Below are positions 10,684-21,552 of a DNA stretch of 64,000 bases, piece by piece (positions within the stretch are counted from its first letter, which is position 1; each line of letters opens with the position of its first letter). Source of the stretch: Oryzias latipes (lineage: Eukaryota; Chordata; Actinopteri; Beloniformes; Adrianichthyidae); NCBI RefSeq assembly GCF_002234675.1, contig NC_019871.2, forward strand, positions 27,528,094-27,592,093. Reading direction: 5' to 3'. The notes beneath the pieces are model-generated. The model worked only from the letters and a program-made list of their open reading frames with translations. It had not been told where the DNA came from and made no database searches. The translations under genes and the position numbers were made by a program.

Positions 10684-11596
10684 ATCCTCTACAAAAACAA
10701 TGGCGAGTGCAATACAAAGAAGACCTATGCGCTTAACAACTGCTTGTCTGCTCAGAAGGCAAAGATTGATTGGTGAAAACGGCCTTTCCTTTTTTAACTG
10801 AATTTACACTACTGAGATGTTTGTTTTGGTAAGGACCCATGATACTCAACAGTTACAATGTTGTGGAACTCTTGTCTGGTGGTAGCACCAGGATGTTCCG
10901 CAGTCTACGGTATTGAGGAAACCTTGAATGTTGATAGAAATGAATAGCCACTGTGTTTCAGCTCCACATTAAATGCTGCTTCTTTGTTTGCTTTGCAATT
11001 TCAAAGCACGTATCTCCTTCTTTGTGTCCATTCTTACATTTTTATGACTCTGGTAGAAGATTTGGATTTGATTGTAAATAGAACAAAGTACAGAGGAACA
11101 TATAGAGTAAGTGGCAAGTTGGCACATGAGGTGTAAGCCAGCCTGGAAGGGAGATCCAGACTTTGATTGAATGAAAGATGGGAGTAATTGTCACCTCTGG
11201 CAACCAGTTTCAACTCGACTAAGTGAAAAAGCCAAGAACTTGTAGCCTCCGCTCAGTGTTGTAATCACAAATATGTGAGCCATATCTGCAATAATCAACA
11301 ATGACTTTTTGAATACCAGATTTGTTGAAAACAACTTCCATAAATGCTTATGGAAAAAAACAGACAAAATATCAGGAGGAGTTTTTAATGAATAGATTGA
11401 TAACATATTGATTTGCCTTTGGTTAATTTGTAGCATGTGTGACAACAATGTTGAGAGCAAATAAAGTAAGTTTTGTCTGAATAAGTTAAAATGAAGCAAG
11501 CTATTAGTTGATGTTAATAGAGAACAAATGCAGAGCAGAGTTCCATTGATGAGGACACCAATAGCCAGTGTAGAAGTAGCCTGACTGTTGGCCGAA

Positions 11597-11678
11597 TGTC
11601 AGAGGTGGGATTTGAACCCACGCCTCTTACAAGACTGCGACCTGAACGCAGCGCCTTGGACCGCTCGGCCATCCTGAC
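11597..11678 (-). tRNA. tRNA-Leu(CAG) copy 5
   Basis: Leucine tRNA with anticodon CAG and intact boxes A and B. Two differences from copies 3 and 4: the base pair at the foot of the acceptor stem is A-C, and the variable arm reads CTT-GTAA-GAG, keeping its pairing by a G-T wobble. Possibly functional. Confidence 0.75.
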
Positions 11679-12598
11679 ATCCTCTACAAAAGCCAATGGC
11701 GAGTGCAATACAAAGAAGACCTATGTGCTTAACAACTGCTTGTCTGTTCAGAAGGCAAAGATTGATTGGTGAAAACGGCCTTTCCTTTTTTAACTGAATT
11801 TACACTACTGAGAAGTTTTTTCTTGGTAAGGACCCATGATACTCAACAGTTACAATGTCGTGGAACTCTTGTCTGGTGGTAGCACCAGGATGTTCCGCAG
11901 TCTACGGTATTGAGGAAACTTTGAATGTTGATAGAAATGAACAGCCACTGTGTTTCAGCTCCACATTAAGTGCTGCTTCTTTGTTTGCTTTGCAATTTCA
12001 AAGCACGTATCTCCTTCTTTGTGTCCATTCTTACATTTTTATGACTCTGGTAGAAGATTTGGATTTGATTGTAAATAGAACAAAGTACAGAGGAACATAT
12101 AGAGTAAGTGGCAAGTTGGCACATGAGGTGTAAGCCAGCCTGGATAGGAGATCCAGACTTTGATTGAATGAAAGATGGGAGTAATTGTCACCTCTGGCAA
12201 CCAGTTTCAACTCCTAATGACTAAGTGAAACAGTCAAGAACTTGTAGCCTTCGCTCAGTGTTGTAATCACAAATATGTCAGCCATATCTGCAATAGACAA
12301 CAATGACTTTATGAATACCAGATTTGTTGAAAACAACTTCCATAAATGCTTATGGAAAAAAACAGACAAAATATCAGGAGGAGTTTTTAATGAAAAGATT
12401 GATAACATATTGATTTGCATTAGGTTAATTTGTAGCATGTGTGACAACAATGTTGAGAGCAAATAAAGTAAGTTTTGTCTGAATAAGTTAAAATGAAAAA
12501 AGCTATTAGTTAATGTTAATAGAGAATAAATGCAGAGCAGAGTTCCATTGATGAGGACACCAATAGCTAGTGTAGAAGTAGCCTGACTGTTGGCTGAA

Positions 12599-12680
12599 TG
12601 TCAGAAGTGGGATTTGAACCCATGCCTTTTACGAGACTGCGACCTGAACGCAGCGCCTTGGACCGCTCGTCCATCCTGAC
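12599..12680 (-). tRNA. tRNA-Leu(CAG) copy 6, variant D arm
   Basis: Anticodon CAG is kept, but box A reads TGGACGAGCGG: a C-to-A change breaks a D-stem pair and the box A consensus. The T stem has a further change and the variable arm is altered (TAAAAG). The D-arm change is shared with copy 7, so it spread by duplication. Likely weak or dead. Confidence 0.65.
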
Positions 12681-13600
12681 ATCCTCTACAAAAACCAATG
12701 GCGAGTGCAATACAAAGAAGACCTATGTGCTTAACAACTGCTTGTCTGTTCAGAAGGCAAAGATTGATTGATGAAAACAGCCTTTCCTTTTTTAACAGAA
12801 TTTACACTACTGAGAAGTTTTTTCTTGGTAAGGACCCATGATACTCAACAGTTACAATGTCGTGGAACTCTTGTCTGGTGGTAGCACCAGGATGTTCCGC
12901 AGTCTACGGTATTGAGGAAACTTTGAATGTTGATAGAAATGAACAGCCACTGTGTTTCAGCTCCACATTAAGTGCTGCTTCTTTGTTTGCTTTGCAATTT
13001 CAAAGCACGTGTCTCCCTCTTTGTGTCCATTCTTACATTTTTATGACTCTGGTAGAAGATTTGGATTTGATTGTAAATAGAACAAAGTACAGAGGAACAT
13101 ATAGAGTAAGTGGCAAGTTGGCACATGAGGTGTAAGGCAGCCTGGATAGGAGATCCAGACTTTGATTGAATGAAAGATGGGAGTAATTGTCACCTCTGGC
13201 AACCAGTTTCAACTCCTAATGACTAAGTGAAAAAGCCAAGAACTTGTAGCCTTCGCTCAGTGTTGTAATCACAAATATGTCAGCCATATCTGCAATAGAC
13301 AACAATGACTTTATGAATACCAGATTTGTTGAAAACAACTTCCATAAATGCTTATGGAAAAAAACAGACAAAATATCAGGAGGAGTTTTTAATGAATAGA
13401 TTGATAACATATTGATTTGCCTTTGGTTAATATGTAGCATGTGTGACAACAATGTTGAGAGCAAATAAAGTAAGTTTTGTCTGAATAAGTTAAAATGAAG
13501 CAAGCTATTAGTTGATGTTAATAGAGAATAAATGCAGAGCAGAGTTCCATTGATGAGGACACCAATAGCCAGTATAGAAGTAGCCTGACTGTTGGCTGAA

Positions 13601-13682
13601 TGTCAGAAGTGGGATTTGAACCCACGCCTCTTACGAGACTGCGACCTGAACGCAGCGCCTTGGACCGCTCGTCCATCCTGAC
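13601..13682 (-). tRNA. tRNA-Leu(CAG) copy 7, variant D arm
   Basis: Identical to copies 3 and 4 except for the same C-to-A change in box A and the D stem that copy 6 carries. Anticodon CAG, variable arm, T arm and acceptor stem are intact. Confidence 0.7.
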
Positions 13683-14602
13683 ATCCTCTGCAAAAGCCAA
13701 TGGTGAGTGCAATACAAAGAAGACCTATGTGCTTAACAACTGCTTGTCTGTTCAGAAGGCAAAGATTGATTGGTGAAAACGGCCTTTCCTTTTTTAACTG
13801 AATTTACACTACTGAGAAGTTTTTTCTTGGTAAGGACCCATGATACTCAACAGTTACAATGTCGTGGAACTCTTGTCTGGTGGTAGCACCAGGATGTTCT
13901 GCAGTCTACGGTATTGAGGAAACCTTGAATGTTGATAGAAATGAACAGCCACTGTGTTTCAGCTCCACATTAAATGCTGCTTTTTTGTTTGCTTTGAAAT
14001 TTCAAAGCACGTGTCTCCTTCTTTGTGTCCATTCTTACATTTTTATGACTCTGGTAGAAGATTTGGATTTGATTCTAAATAGAACAAAGTACAGAGGAAC
14101 ATATAGAGTAAGTGGCAAGTTGGCACATGAGGTGTAAGGCAGCCTGGATGGGAGATCCAGACTTTGATTGAATGAAAGATGGGAGTAAGTGTCACCTCTG
14201 GCAACCAGTTTCAACTCCTAATGACTAAGTGAAACAGTCAAGAACTTGTAGCCTTCGCTCAGTGTTGTAATCACAAATATGTCAGCCATATTTGCAATAA
14301 TCAACAATGACTTTATGAATACCAGATTTGTTGAAAACAACTTCCATAAATGCTTATGGAAAAAAACAGACAAAATATCAGGAGGAGTTTTTAATGAATA
14401 GATTGATAACATATTGATTTGCCTTTGGTTAATTTGTAGCATGTGTGACAACAATGTTGAGAGCAAATAAAGTAAGTTTTGTCTGAATAAGTTAAAATGA
14501 AGCAAGCTATTAGTTGATGTTAATAGAGAATAAATGCACAGCAGAGTTCCATTGATGAGAACACCAATACCTAGTGTAAAAGTAGCCTTACTGTTGGCTG
14601 AA

Positions 14603-14684
14603 TGTCAGAAGTGGGATTTGAACACACGCCTCTTACGAGACTGCGCCCTGAACACAGGGCCTTAGACCGCTCGGCCATCCTGAC
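14603..14684 (-). tRNA. tRNA-Leu(CAG) copy 8, diverged
   Basis: The anticodon is still CAG and box B is intact, but the T stem carries one mismatch (GTGTG against CCCAC) and the bases around the anticodon stem differ from the other units (loop TTCAGGG, stem kept by a wobble pair). Box A is intact. This is the last tRNA before the array is interrupted. Confidence 0.65.
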
Positions 14685-15014
14685 ATCCTCTACAAAAGCC
14701 AATGGCGAGTGCAATACAAAGAAGACCTATGTGCTTAACAACTGCTTGTCTGTTCAGAAGGCAAAGATTGATTGGTGAAAACGGCCTTTCCTTTTTTAAC
14801 TGAGATGTTTGTCTTGGTAATGACCCATGATACTCAACAGTTACAATGTTGTGGAACTCTTGTCTGGTGGTAGCACCAGGATGTTCTGCAGTCTACGGTA
14901 TTGAGGAAACCTTGAATGTTGATAGAAATTAACAGCCACTGTGTTTCAGCTCCACATTAAATGCTGCTTTTTTGTTTTCTTTGAAATTTCAAAGCTCGTG
15001 TCTCCCTCTTTGTG

Positions 15015-15848
15015 TTCAATTCAATTCAATTCAATTTTATTTGTATAGCCCAAAATCACAACAACAGTCGTCTCGATGGGCTTCGAAGTAAAACATGAAA
15101 TCAAGACAAGAGTTCAATAGAAAAATACTAAAATGAACTAACAAACTGACTAAGCTATACTGGCATCCCTGCCCTTAGACCCCCCTTCGCGGTAAGGAAA
15201 AACTCCCAAAAAAAACGGATTCCGGAAAAAACGAAGAAACCTCAGGGGTGCGCACATGAAGGAGGGATCCTCCCCCAGGACGGACAGGCGATTTACCAGA
15301 AATCTTAGAGAAGAATTAACTTATCTAAATCTACAACTACATATATAAAAGTCCAGCAGACGAGCTTCATCCAGCCGTGGTTGTGGGGACAGTCAAAGGC
15401 GCGAGTCGAGCCGGAGACAGGAACCACAGCCAGGTGTAGGAGCAGGAGCAGAGGCGAGGTACTCGGTCAGGTACAGAGCAGAGACGAGCCAGAGATGAGC
15501 CAGAGGCAGGATCCACAGCCAGGTGTAGGAGCAGGAGCAAAGGCGAGGTAAACGGTCAGGAACTGGAGCACGGATGAGCCAACTGGAGTCTGGAAGCACT
15601 CCCACTCCCCAGGAGGGGAGAGGAAAAGAGGGACAATACATGAATCGCACTGCACCAAACAGAGGCATGGAGAACTAAATGATAAATTATGATCAAGAAT
15701 AGAGGAGAGGAAGGGTAGAAGTAAAAACAGGAAAGAGGACAGAACCCCAGTGCACCATAGTTACCCCAGCTTCAACTTCTAGCAGCCTTTTAAAAGAAAT
15801 AGTTATTATTAAGTTTAATTTAAACAAATTAACATTAAGTTAAATAAT
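15015..15848 (-). mobile_element. Non-autonomous retroelement with TTGAA-type tail, copy 2
   Basis: The element interrupts the tandem array at 15015 with an ATTCA repeat tail and 'ttttatttgtatagcccaaa', then runs collinear with the reverse complement of 17816-18772. It holds an internal repeat of about 60-90 bp (around 15415-15560) with one unit fewer than copy 3. It ends at the N gap. Reading frames inside it follow the internal repeat and are not conserved genes. Confidence 0.75.
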
Positions 15849-16848
15849 NNNNNNNNNNNNNNNNNNNNNNNNNNNNNNNNNNNNNNNNNNNNNNNNNNNN
15901 NNNNNNNNNNNNNNNNNNNNNNNNNNNNNNNNNNNNNNNNNNNNNNNNNNNNNNNNNNNNNNNNNNNNNNNNNNNNNNNNNNNNNNNNNNNNNNNNNNNN
16001 NNNNNNNNNNNNNNNNNNNNNNNNNNNNNNNNNNNNNNNNNNNNNNNNNNNNNNNNNNNNNNNNNNNNNNNNNNNNNNNNNNNNNNNNNNNNNNNNNNNN
16101 NNNNNNNNNNNNNNNNNNNNNNNNNNNNNNNNNNNNNNNNNNNNNNNNNNNNNNNNNNNNNNNNNNNNNNNNNNNNNNNNNNNNNNNNNNNNNNNNNNNN
16201 NNNNNNNNNNNNNNNNNNNNNNNNNNNNNNNNNNNNNNNNNNNNNNNNNNNNNNNNNNNNNNNNNNNNNNNNNNNNNNNNNNNNNNNNNNNNNNNNNNNN
16301 NNNNNNNNNNNNNNNNNNNNNNNNNNNNNNNNNNNNNNNNNNNNNNNNNNNNNNNNNNNNNNNNNNNNNNNNNNNNNNNNNNNNNNNNNNNNNNNNNNNN
16401 NNNNNNNNNNNNNNNNNNNNNNNNNNNNNNNNNNNNNNNNNNNNNNNNNNNNNNNNNNNNNNNNNNNNNNNNNNNNNNNNNNNNNNNNNNNNNNNNNNNN
16501 NNNNNNNNNNNNNNNNNNNNNNNNNNNNNNNNNNNNNNNNNNNNNNNNNNNNNNNNNNNNNNNNNNNNNNNNNNNNNNNNNNNNNNNNNNNNNNNNNNNN
16601 NNNNNNNNNNNNNNNNNNNNNNNNNNNNNNNNNNNNNNNNNNNNNNNNNNNNNNNNNNNNNNNNNNNNNNNNNNNNNNNNNNNNNNNNNNNNNNNNNNNN
16701 NNNNNNNNNNNNNNNNNNNNNNNNNNNNNNNNNNNNNNNNNNNNNNNNNNNNNNNNNNNNNNNNNNNNNNNNNNNNNNNNNNNNNNNNNNNNNNNNNNNN
16801 NNNNNNNNNNNNNNNNNNNNNNNNNNNNNNNNNNNNNNNNNNNNNNNN
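15849..16848. other. Assembly gap, 1,000 N
   Basis: Exactly 1,000 N, which suggests a placeholder rather than a measured length. It sits between two inverted copies of the same retroelement. Confidence 1.
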
Positions 16849-17815
16849 TTGGAATTAGAAGTTGTAGATTTTGAACGGTGTGCGCGTGGCAAGCTAGCAA
16901 AGTGGCGCACTGTTATAACTCCCATGCATTTCAATACAATACAGTGAAAATTGAATGCATGCATTAATGCCTGAAACTGAATACATTGAAAAACACTGGA
17001 TATGGACATATAAGGAATGTGGGCGTGGTTACCATGAAACCACTGTTGCTAAAGACAACAAAAATTTTACTTTTACCGATTTGTCCGAAACTGACGTCAA
17101 TCTGTTCGTCCTCTCGAGGGGACCAAAACACAAAATGGTTGCTATGGAGATAAAATCAACAGAAAAGCCGCCATTTTGGAAAAAGTGTTTTTTTTATCAA
17201 ATTATGACATAGCTCTCACCAATGGAGGAATGTGTTTTTCTGAGTCAGTTGATAATGCTGATCGCTATGCTAGCACTTTTAGCAACATTAGCATAGCTAG
17301 CATAGTTAGCATAATTAGCATTTTAGGTAATGTGTTTTTCTGAGTCAGTTGATGATGCTGATCGCTATGCTAGCACTTTTAGCCACATTAGCATAGCTAG
17401 CATAGTTAGCATAATTAGCATTTTAGGTAATGTGTTTTTCTGAGTCAGTTGATGATGCTGATCGCTATGCTAGCACTTTTAGCCACATTAGCATAGTTAG
17501 CATAATTAGCATTTTAGGTAATGTGTTTTTCTGAGTCAGTTGATGATGCTGATCGCTATGCTAGCACTATTAGCCACATTAGCATAGCTAGCATAGTTAG
17601 CATAAGTAGCATTTTAGGTAATGTGTTTTTCTGAGTCAGTTGATGATGCTGATCGCTATGCTGGCACTTTTAGCCACATTAGCATAGCTAGCATAGTTAG
17701 CATATGCAGTTTTGACTAGCCTTCATCAAAAGTGGGCGGTGAGGGCGGTGAGGGCGGTGGTGCGTAGAATTGGGCGTGGAAGGCGGGTTGCGTCTGCGGG
17801 CCATACAACGCCGCT
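16849..17815. repeat. Unclassified repeat containing a minisatellite
   Basis: Non-coding sequence between the gap and the next retroelement. It holds a minisatellite (17229-17705) and, near its right edge, G-rich triplet repeats (gggcggtga, 17742-17760) and a short GC stem-loop (gccgc-tt-gcggc, about 17811-17822). The stem-loop and internal minisatellite are reminiscent of Helitron-type elements, but I see no matching 5' end. Confidence 0.4.
17229..17705 (+). repeat. Minisatellite, five copies of a 100-bp unit
   Basis: The block 'tgtgtttttctgagtcagtt' recurs at 17231, 17331, 17431, 17522 and 17622. Spacings are 100, 100, 91 and 100 bp; the short one has lost a 9-bp piece of an inner sub-repeat built on gctagcata. 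Copies are nearly identical, so the array is recent. Confidence 0.95.
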
Positions 17816-18772
17816 TGCGGCTTTAATTTAACTTAATTTTAATGTGTTTAAATTAAACTTAATAACAATAACTATTTGTTTTACAGGCTGCTAGAAGTTG
17901 AAGCTATGGGTTATCTATGGTGCACTGGGGTTCTGTCTCTTTTCCCATCTACTTCTACTTCTACCCTTCCTCTCCTCTATTTTTGATCATTATTCATCAT
18001 TTAGTTCTCCATGCCTCTGTTTGGTGCGGTGCGATTCATGTATTGTCCCTCTTTCCCTCTCCCCCCCTGGGAAGTGGGAGTGCTTCCAGACTCCAGTTGG
18101 CTCATCCGTGCTCCAGTTCCTGACCGTTTACCCCGCCTTTGCTCCTGCTCCTACACCTGGCTGTGGATCCTGCCTCTGGCTCATCTCTGGCTCGTCTCTG
18201 CTCTGTACCTGACCGAGTACCTCATCTCTGCTCCTGCTCCTACACCTGGCTGTGGATCCTGTCTCTGGCTCATCTCTGGCTCGTCTCTGCTCTGTACCTG
18301 ACCGAGTACCTCGTCTCTGCTCCTGCTCCTACACCTGGATGTGGTTCCTGTCTCCGCCTCGACTCGCGCCTTTGACTGTCCCCCCAACCACGGCTAGATG
18401 AAGCTCGTCTGCTGGACTTTAAATATGTAGTTGTAGACTTAAATAAGTTAATTCTTCTCTAAGAGTTCTGGTAAATCGCCTGTCCGTCCTGGGGGAGGAT
18501 CCCTCCTTCATGTGGGAACCCCTGAGGTTTCTTCGTTTTTTCCGGAATCCGTTTTTTTTTGGGAGTTTTTCCTTACCACGAAGGGGGGTCTAAGGGCAGG
18601 GATGCCAGTATATCTTAGTCAGTTTGTTAGTTCATTTTAGTATGTTTCTATTGAACTCTTTGTATTCGTGATCCTTTTGAGTTCATGTTTTACTTCGAAA
18701 CCCATCGAGGCGACTGTTGTTGTGATTTTGGGCTATACAAATAAAATTGAATTGAATTGAATTGAACTACAA
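17816..18772 (+). mobile_element. Non-autonomous retroelement with TTGAA-type tail, copy 3
   Basis: Plus-strand copy of the family at 4037 and 15015. It ends in 'ctatacaaataaaattgaa' followed by further TTGAA repeats (to 18768), a common teleost retroelement tail. It contains about two and a half copies of a 90-bp inner repeat (18145-18330). No protein function is visible. It may be a SINE-like passenger of an L2/Rex-type LINE; this is an inference from the tail. Confidence 0.75.
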
Positions 18773-19004
18773 GCCCTAAAGATTGCCACGAACAAAGCCC
18801 AGCAGACCGCCTGCCACAGCGTCCAATCCTACTGGGTGAACCTCTGCATCAGTATACAGTCAGCTGCAAAGACAGGAATTGCAAGAGAAATGTACGAGGG
18901 CATTAAGAAGGCAATAGGCCCAAGACTGCACCCCTCAAGTCTAAAATGGGCCAGGTCATCACGGATCAGGGGAAGCAGATGGAGCAATGGATAGAGCACT
19001 ACCC
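18773..19004 (+). mobile_element. Older LINE, left part (split by the LINE at 19005)
   Basis: The translation includes KIATNKAQQTACHSVQSYW, AAKTGIAREMYEGIKKAIG and GQVITDQGKQMEQWIEHY, the linker region between endonuclease and reverse transcriptase in a common animal LINE type. It breaks off at CACTACC near 19003 and continues at 20650 after another LINE. A frame change lies near 18935. Confidence 0.75.
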
Positions 19005-20649
19005 TCTGAATTATGGAGGCATTAGTCTTCTGAATACCGTGTATAAAGTGTTTTCTAGTATTTTAAATAATCGGTTATCTGAATATCTAGAAACAAACCA
19101 AGTCCTTGTAGAGGAGCAGAATGGATTCAGGAGAAATACAGCAGAGCGTGTTTTGACAATATTTATGTTTTGTCCTCGGTGGTGAGAGCTAGACTGCAAG
19201 AAAGTAAAAATACCTTTGTTTGTTTTGTGGATTTAAAAAAAGCATTTGACACGATAGACAGAGATCTTCTTGAATATAAATTACTTATGTATGGTATTAA
19301 TGGTCAATTTTATAAAGCAATTAAAGCTCTGTACAAGGCTCCATTAGCCTGTGTTCAGGTGAATGACCTAAAAACAGGATGGTTTTCCACACCATTTGGA
19401 GTTAAACAAGGAGATGTTCTCGCACCAACTCTTTTTGCAATCTATGTCAATGATTTGGCTCAAGAAATTAAGAAAACTAACTTGGGAATTGATATCAACA
19501 ATTTGAACTTGAGCATATTACTTTATGCTGATGATATTGTTTTGATAACTGATGAGGAAATAAAATGACAAGGAATGTTAAATACAATGACTGAATGGTG
19601 TAACAAATGGAGACTCACTATCAATGGTGATAAAACACAGATAGTTCATTTTAGAAAGCCTTTTGTACCTCAAAGTAATTTTCTGTTTTATTTTGGTAAA
19701 ACTACTCTTATGTAAACTGATACCTGTAAATATCTTGGTTTTGTTTTTCATAAAAATATGATGTTCTCAGAAGGAAAGCAGCTGTTATCAGATTCTGCTG
19801 GGAGGGCACTTGGCGCAGTGATAAATAAGATGAAGGTCTGTCCTGAGTTGAGTTTTGACACGTTTAGTAAATTGTATGATGCCATGGTGGGATCTGTCTT
19901 TTATTCTGCAGGAGTTTGGGGTTATGCAGATGCTCTTGAGTGTGATAAGGTTCGAACAGGGCAATGAGATATTTTCTGGGTGTACACAGGTTCACCACTA
20001 AAGCCGCCATAGAGGGGGACATGGGGTGGAAACCTTGTGTGATCAAACAAAGAGCAGAAGTTCTCAGATTATGGAACCAGCTGGTGACTTTACCTGCAGA
20101 GAGACTTGCAGGAAACTTTAGTTGGTTATTATGAAAAATAATATAACATGAAACTGCTTCAAATACCAAAATTACGAACTTATTTGCAAATTAAGGACAC
20201 CTTTTCTGCTGAGTCATACGTTATGTATAACTTAAAAAGAGGACAAAGATCCTTATGTGCTCAACTTAGAGCAGGAGTGCTCCCCCTACAGGTGGAAGTA
20301 GAGCGCTTTAAAGGCATTCCTGAGGAGGAAAGACTCTGTGAGGTCTGTGAACTGCAAGTGGTGGAGGATGAATTTCATTTTTTGTTTTATTGTCCTTTTT
20401 TTGAAAAACAGAGACTTCTGTTTGAAATCTTTTGTTTGGCAATTTTGTGTCAAAGGCATGGAGAATAAGAAAGGACACTTTGTATTCTGTTAGACTCTGA
20501 TTAGGGGGGTTATTGAATTTTTGTGATGGGCATGTTTCTTTATGTATTATTTATTTTGTCTTTCAGTGTCATATAAGCCCGTGTGGGCTGGGCACATTAG
20601 TGCATGACACTTAAATAAATCAATCAAATCAAATCAAAAAAAAAAAAAA
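19005..20649 (+). mobile_element. LINE with reverse transcriptase and C-terminal zinc motif
   Basis: The plus strand encodes reverse transcriptase: ISLLNTVYKVFSSILNNRL, FVCFVDLKKAFDTIDRDLLE, FGVKQGDVLAPTLFAIYVND and LLYADDIVLI with the catalytic YADD. It is followed by WRLTINGDKTQIVHF and a thumb region. The end carries the Cys-x2-Cys-x9-His-x4-Cys motif near 20335-20395, then a 3' UTR and an AATCA/poly-A tail (20610-20649). It is truncated at the 5' end, as is usual for LINEs, and has several stops and frame changes plus a deletion near 20110 compared with the copy at 2345. It sits inside an older LINE. Confidence 0.85.
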
Positions 20650-21268
20650 CCTTCAGCTGTACGCTACGCAAAACACAGTAATTGACACAGCTCTCAACGC
20701 TATTCCGGACCTACCAGTCATGGAGGAGCTAGACACCCCAACTACTGTGGAATAACTCAGCAAAGCCATCGATTGCCTTGCCTGTGGGAAGGCGCCTGGG
20801 AGCGATGGAATCCCCCCAGAGGTCCTAAAGAGCGGAAACTATCCTTGCTTCACCCACTCCACGACCTGCCCTGCCTCTGCTGGGAACAGGGCAACATCCC
20901 CCAGGATATGCGAGACACCAACGTCGTCACTTTGTACAAGAACAAAGGTGACTGGAGCGACTGCAACAACTATCGGGGCATCTCCCTCCTCAGCATTGTC
21001 TGCAAAGTGTTTGCTCGTGTCGCCCTAGCCCGCCTTCAGGCCCTCACCTTCCACGTCTACCCAGAGTCCCAGTGTGGCTTCAGGGCTGGCCGATCAACAG
21101 TAGACATGACTTTCTCCGTACGCCAGCTGCAGGAAAAGGGCCGACCTCTCAAAGGCATTTGATCTGGTCAGTCGAAGCGGACCCCTGCAGTTTGCTGCAG
21201 AAGAACAGTGTCCCCCGCACCTGCTTGCAGTGGTGATGTCCCACCACGAGAACATGCACAGCACTGTT
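20650..21268 (+). mobile_element. Older LINE, right part
   Basis: This continues the element at 18773-19004. Recognisable blocks are LYATQNTVIDTALNAIPDLP, CLACGKAPGSDGIPPEVLKS, GNIPQDMRDTNVVTLYKNKG, DWSDCNNYRGISLLSIVCKV and YPESQCGFRAGRSTVDMTFS, all reverse transcriptase. Several frame changes are present. It ends near 21268 where an unrelated LINE fragment begins on the other strand. Confidence 0.8.
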
Positions 21269-21552
21269 TGATTTTGTCGCAAATGGCAGAAAGGGCTCTG
21301 GCTTGTTTAGTAGGGGGCGAGCTTTGAGAAGGACATCTATCTACCAAAGCATTAAGTAAACACCTCTCACCAGGGCAATGGTGGAAGATAATTCAGAGAA
21401 TTGAGAGAATGTATTAATGTTCAAATATGGGGAATAATTTGGTGGGCAGTACAGATTCATAATAGTAATTTCTTCACCTTGAAAGACACCATTGAGGATA
21501 GCATACCTCCCACATTTATCTTTGATGCAAGTCTCAATCTGGAAAGGAAAAT
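21269..21552 (-). mobile_element. L1-Tx1-like LINE endonuclease fragment
   Basis: The minus strand reads QIETCIKDKCGRYAILNGVF, QGEEITIMNLYCPPNYSPYL and, in another frame, LVDRCPSQSSPPTKQARALS, which match the endonuclease region of fish L1-Tx1 LINEs. It is short and broken. Confidence 0.65.

Larger units (their letters stand above)
8781..15006. repeat. Tandem array of about 1,002-bp units carrying tRNA-Leu genes
   Basis: Six tRNA-Leu copies start at 9614, 10602, 11597, 12599, 13601 and 14603 (lower coordinate), giving spacings of 988, 995, 1002, 1002 and 1002 bp. The whole interval between tRNAs repeats head to tail with a few percent differences. The first unit (8781-9180) is shortened: around 8870 the block after 'aagaacttgta' is fused to the block that normally follows the tRNA. 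The array stops at 15006-15015, where a retroelement begins next to an assembly gap, so more units may exist. Confidence 0.9.

Noticed and set aside
9531-13712. Repeated 64-residue minus-strand frames containing MAERSKALRSGRSLVRG
   Set aside because: They are translations through the tRNA-Leu genes, a known annotation artefact.
9229-14505. Repeated minus-strand frames of 82-102 residues in each unit (for example 13216-13503)
   Set aside because: Lengths change from unit to unit, older units do not keep the frame, and sameness is expected in a young tandem array.
15815-17009. Frames of 361 and 389 residues across the N gap
   Set aside because: They consist almost wholly of undefined residues.
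17229-17705. Regular direct repeats that could suggest a CRISPR-like array
   Set aside because: Repeats are contiguous with no unique spacers, and the genome is a vertebrate; this is a minisatellite.
17742-17822. Stem-loop and minisatellite suggesting a Helitron end
   Set aside because: No CTRR-type end or matching 5' terminus could be placed.
18011-18375. Repetitive frames rich in Ser, Leu and Cys
   Set aside because: They follow the 90-bp inner repeat of a non-coding retroelement and differ between copies.
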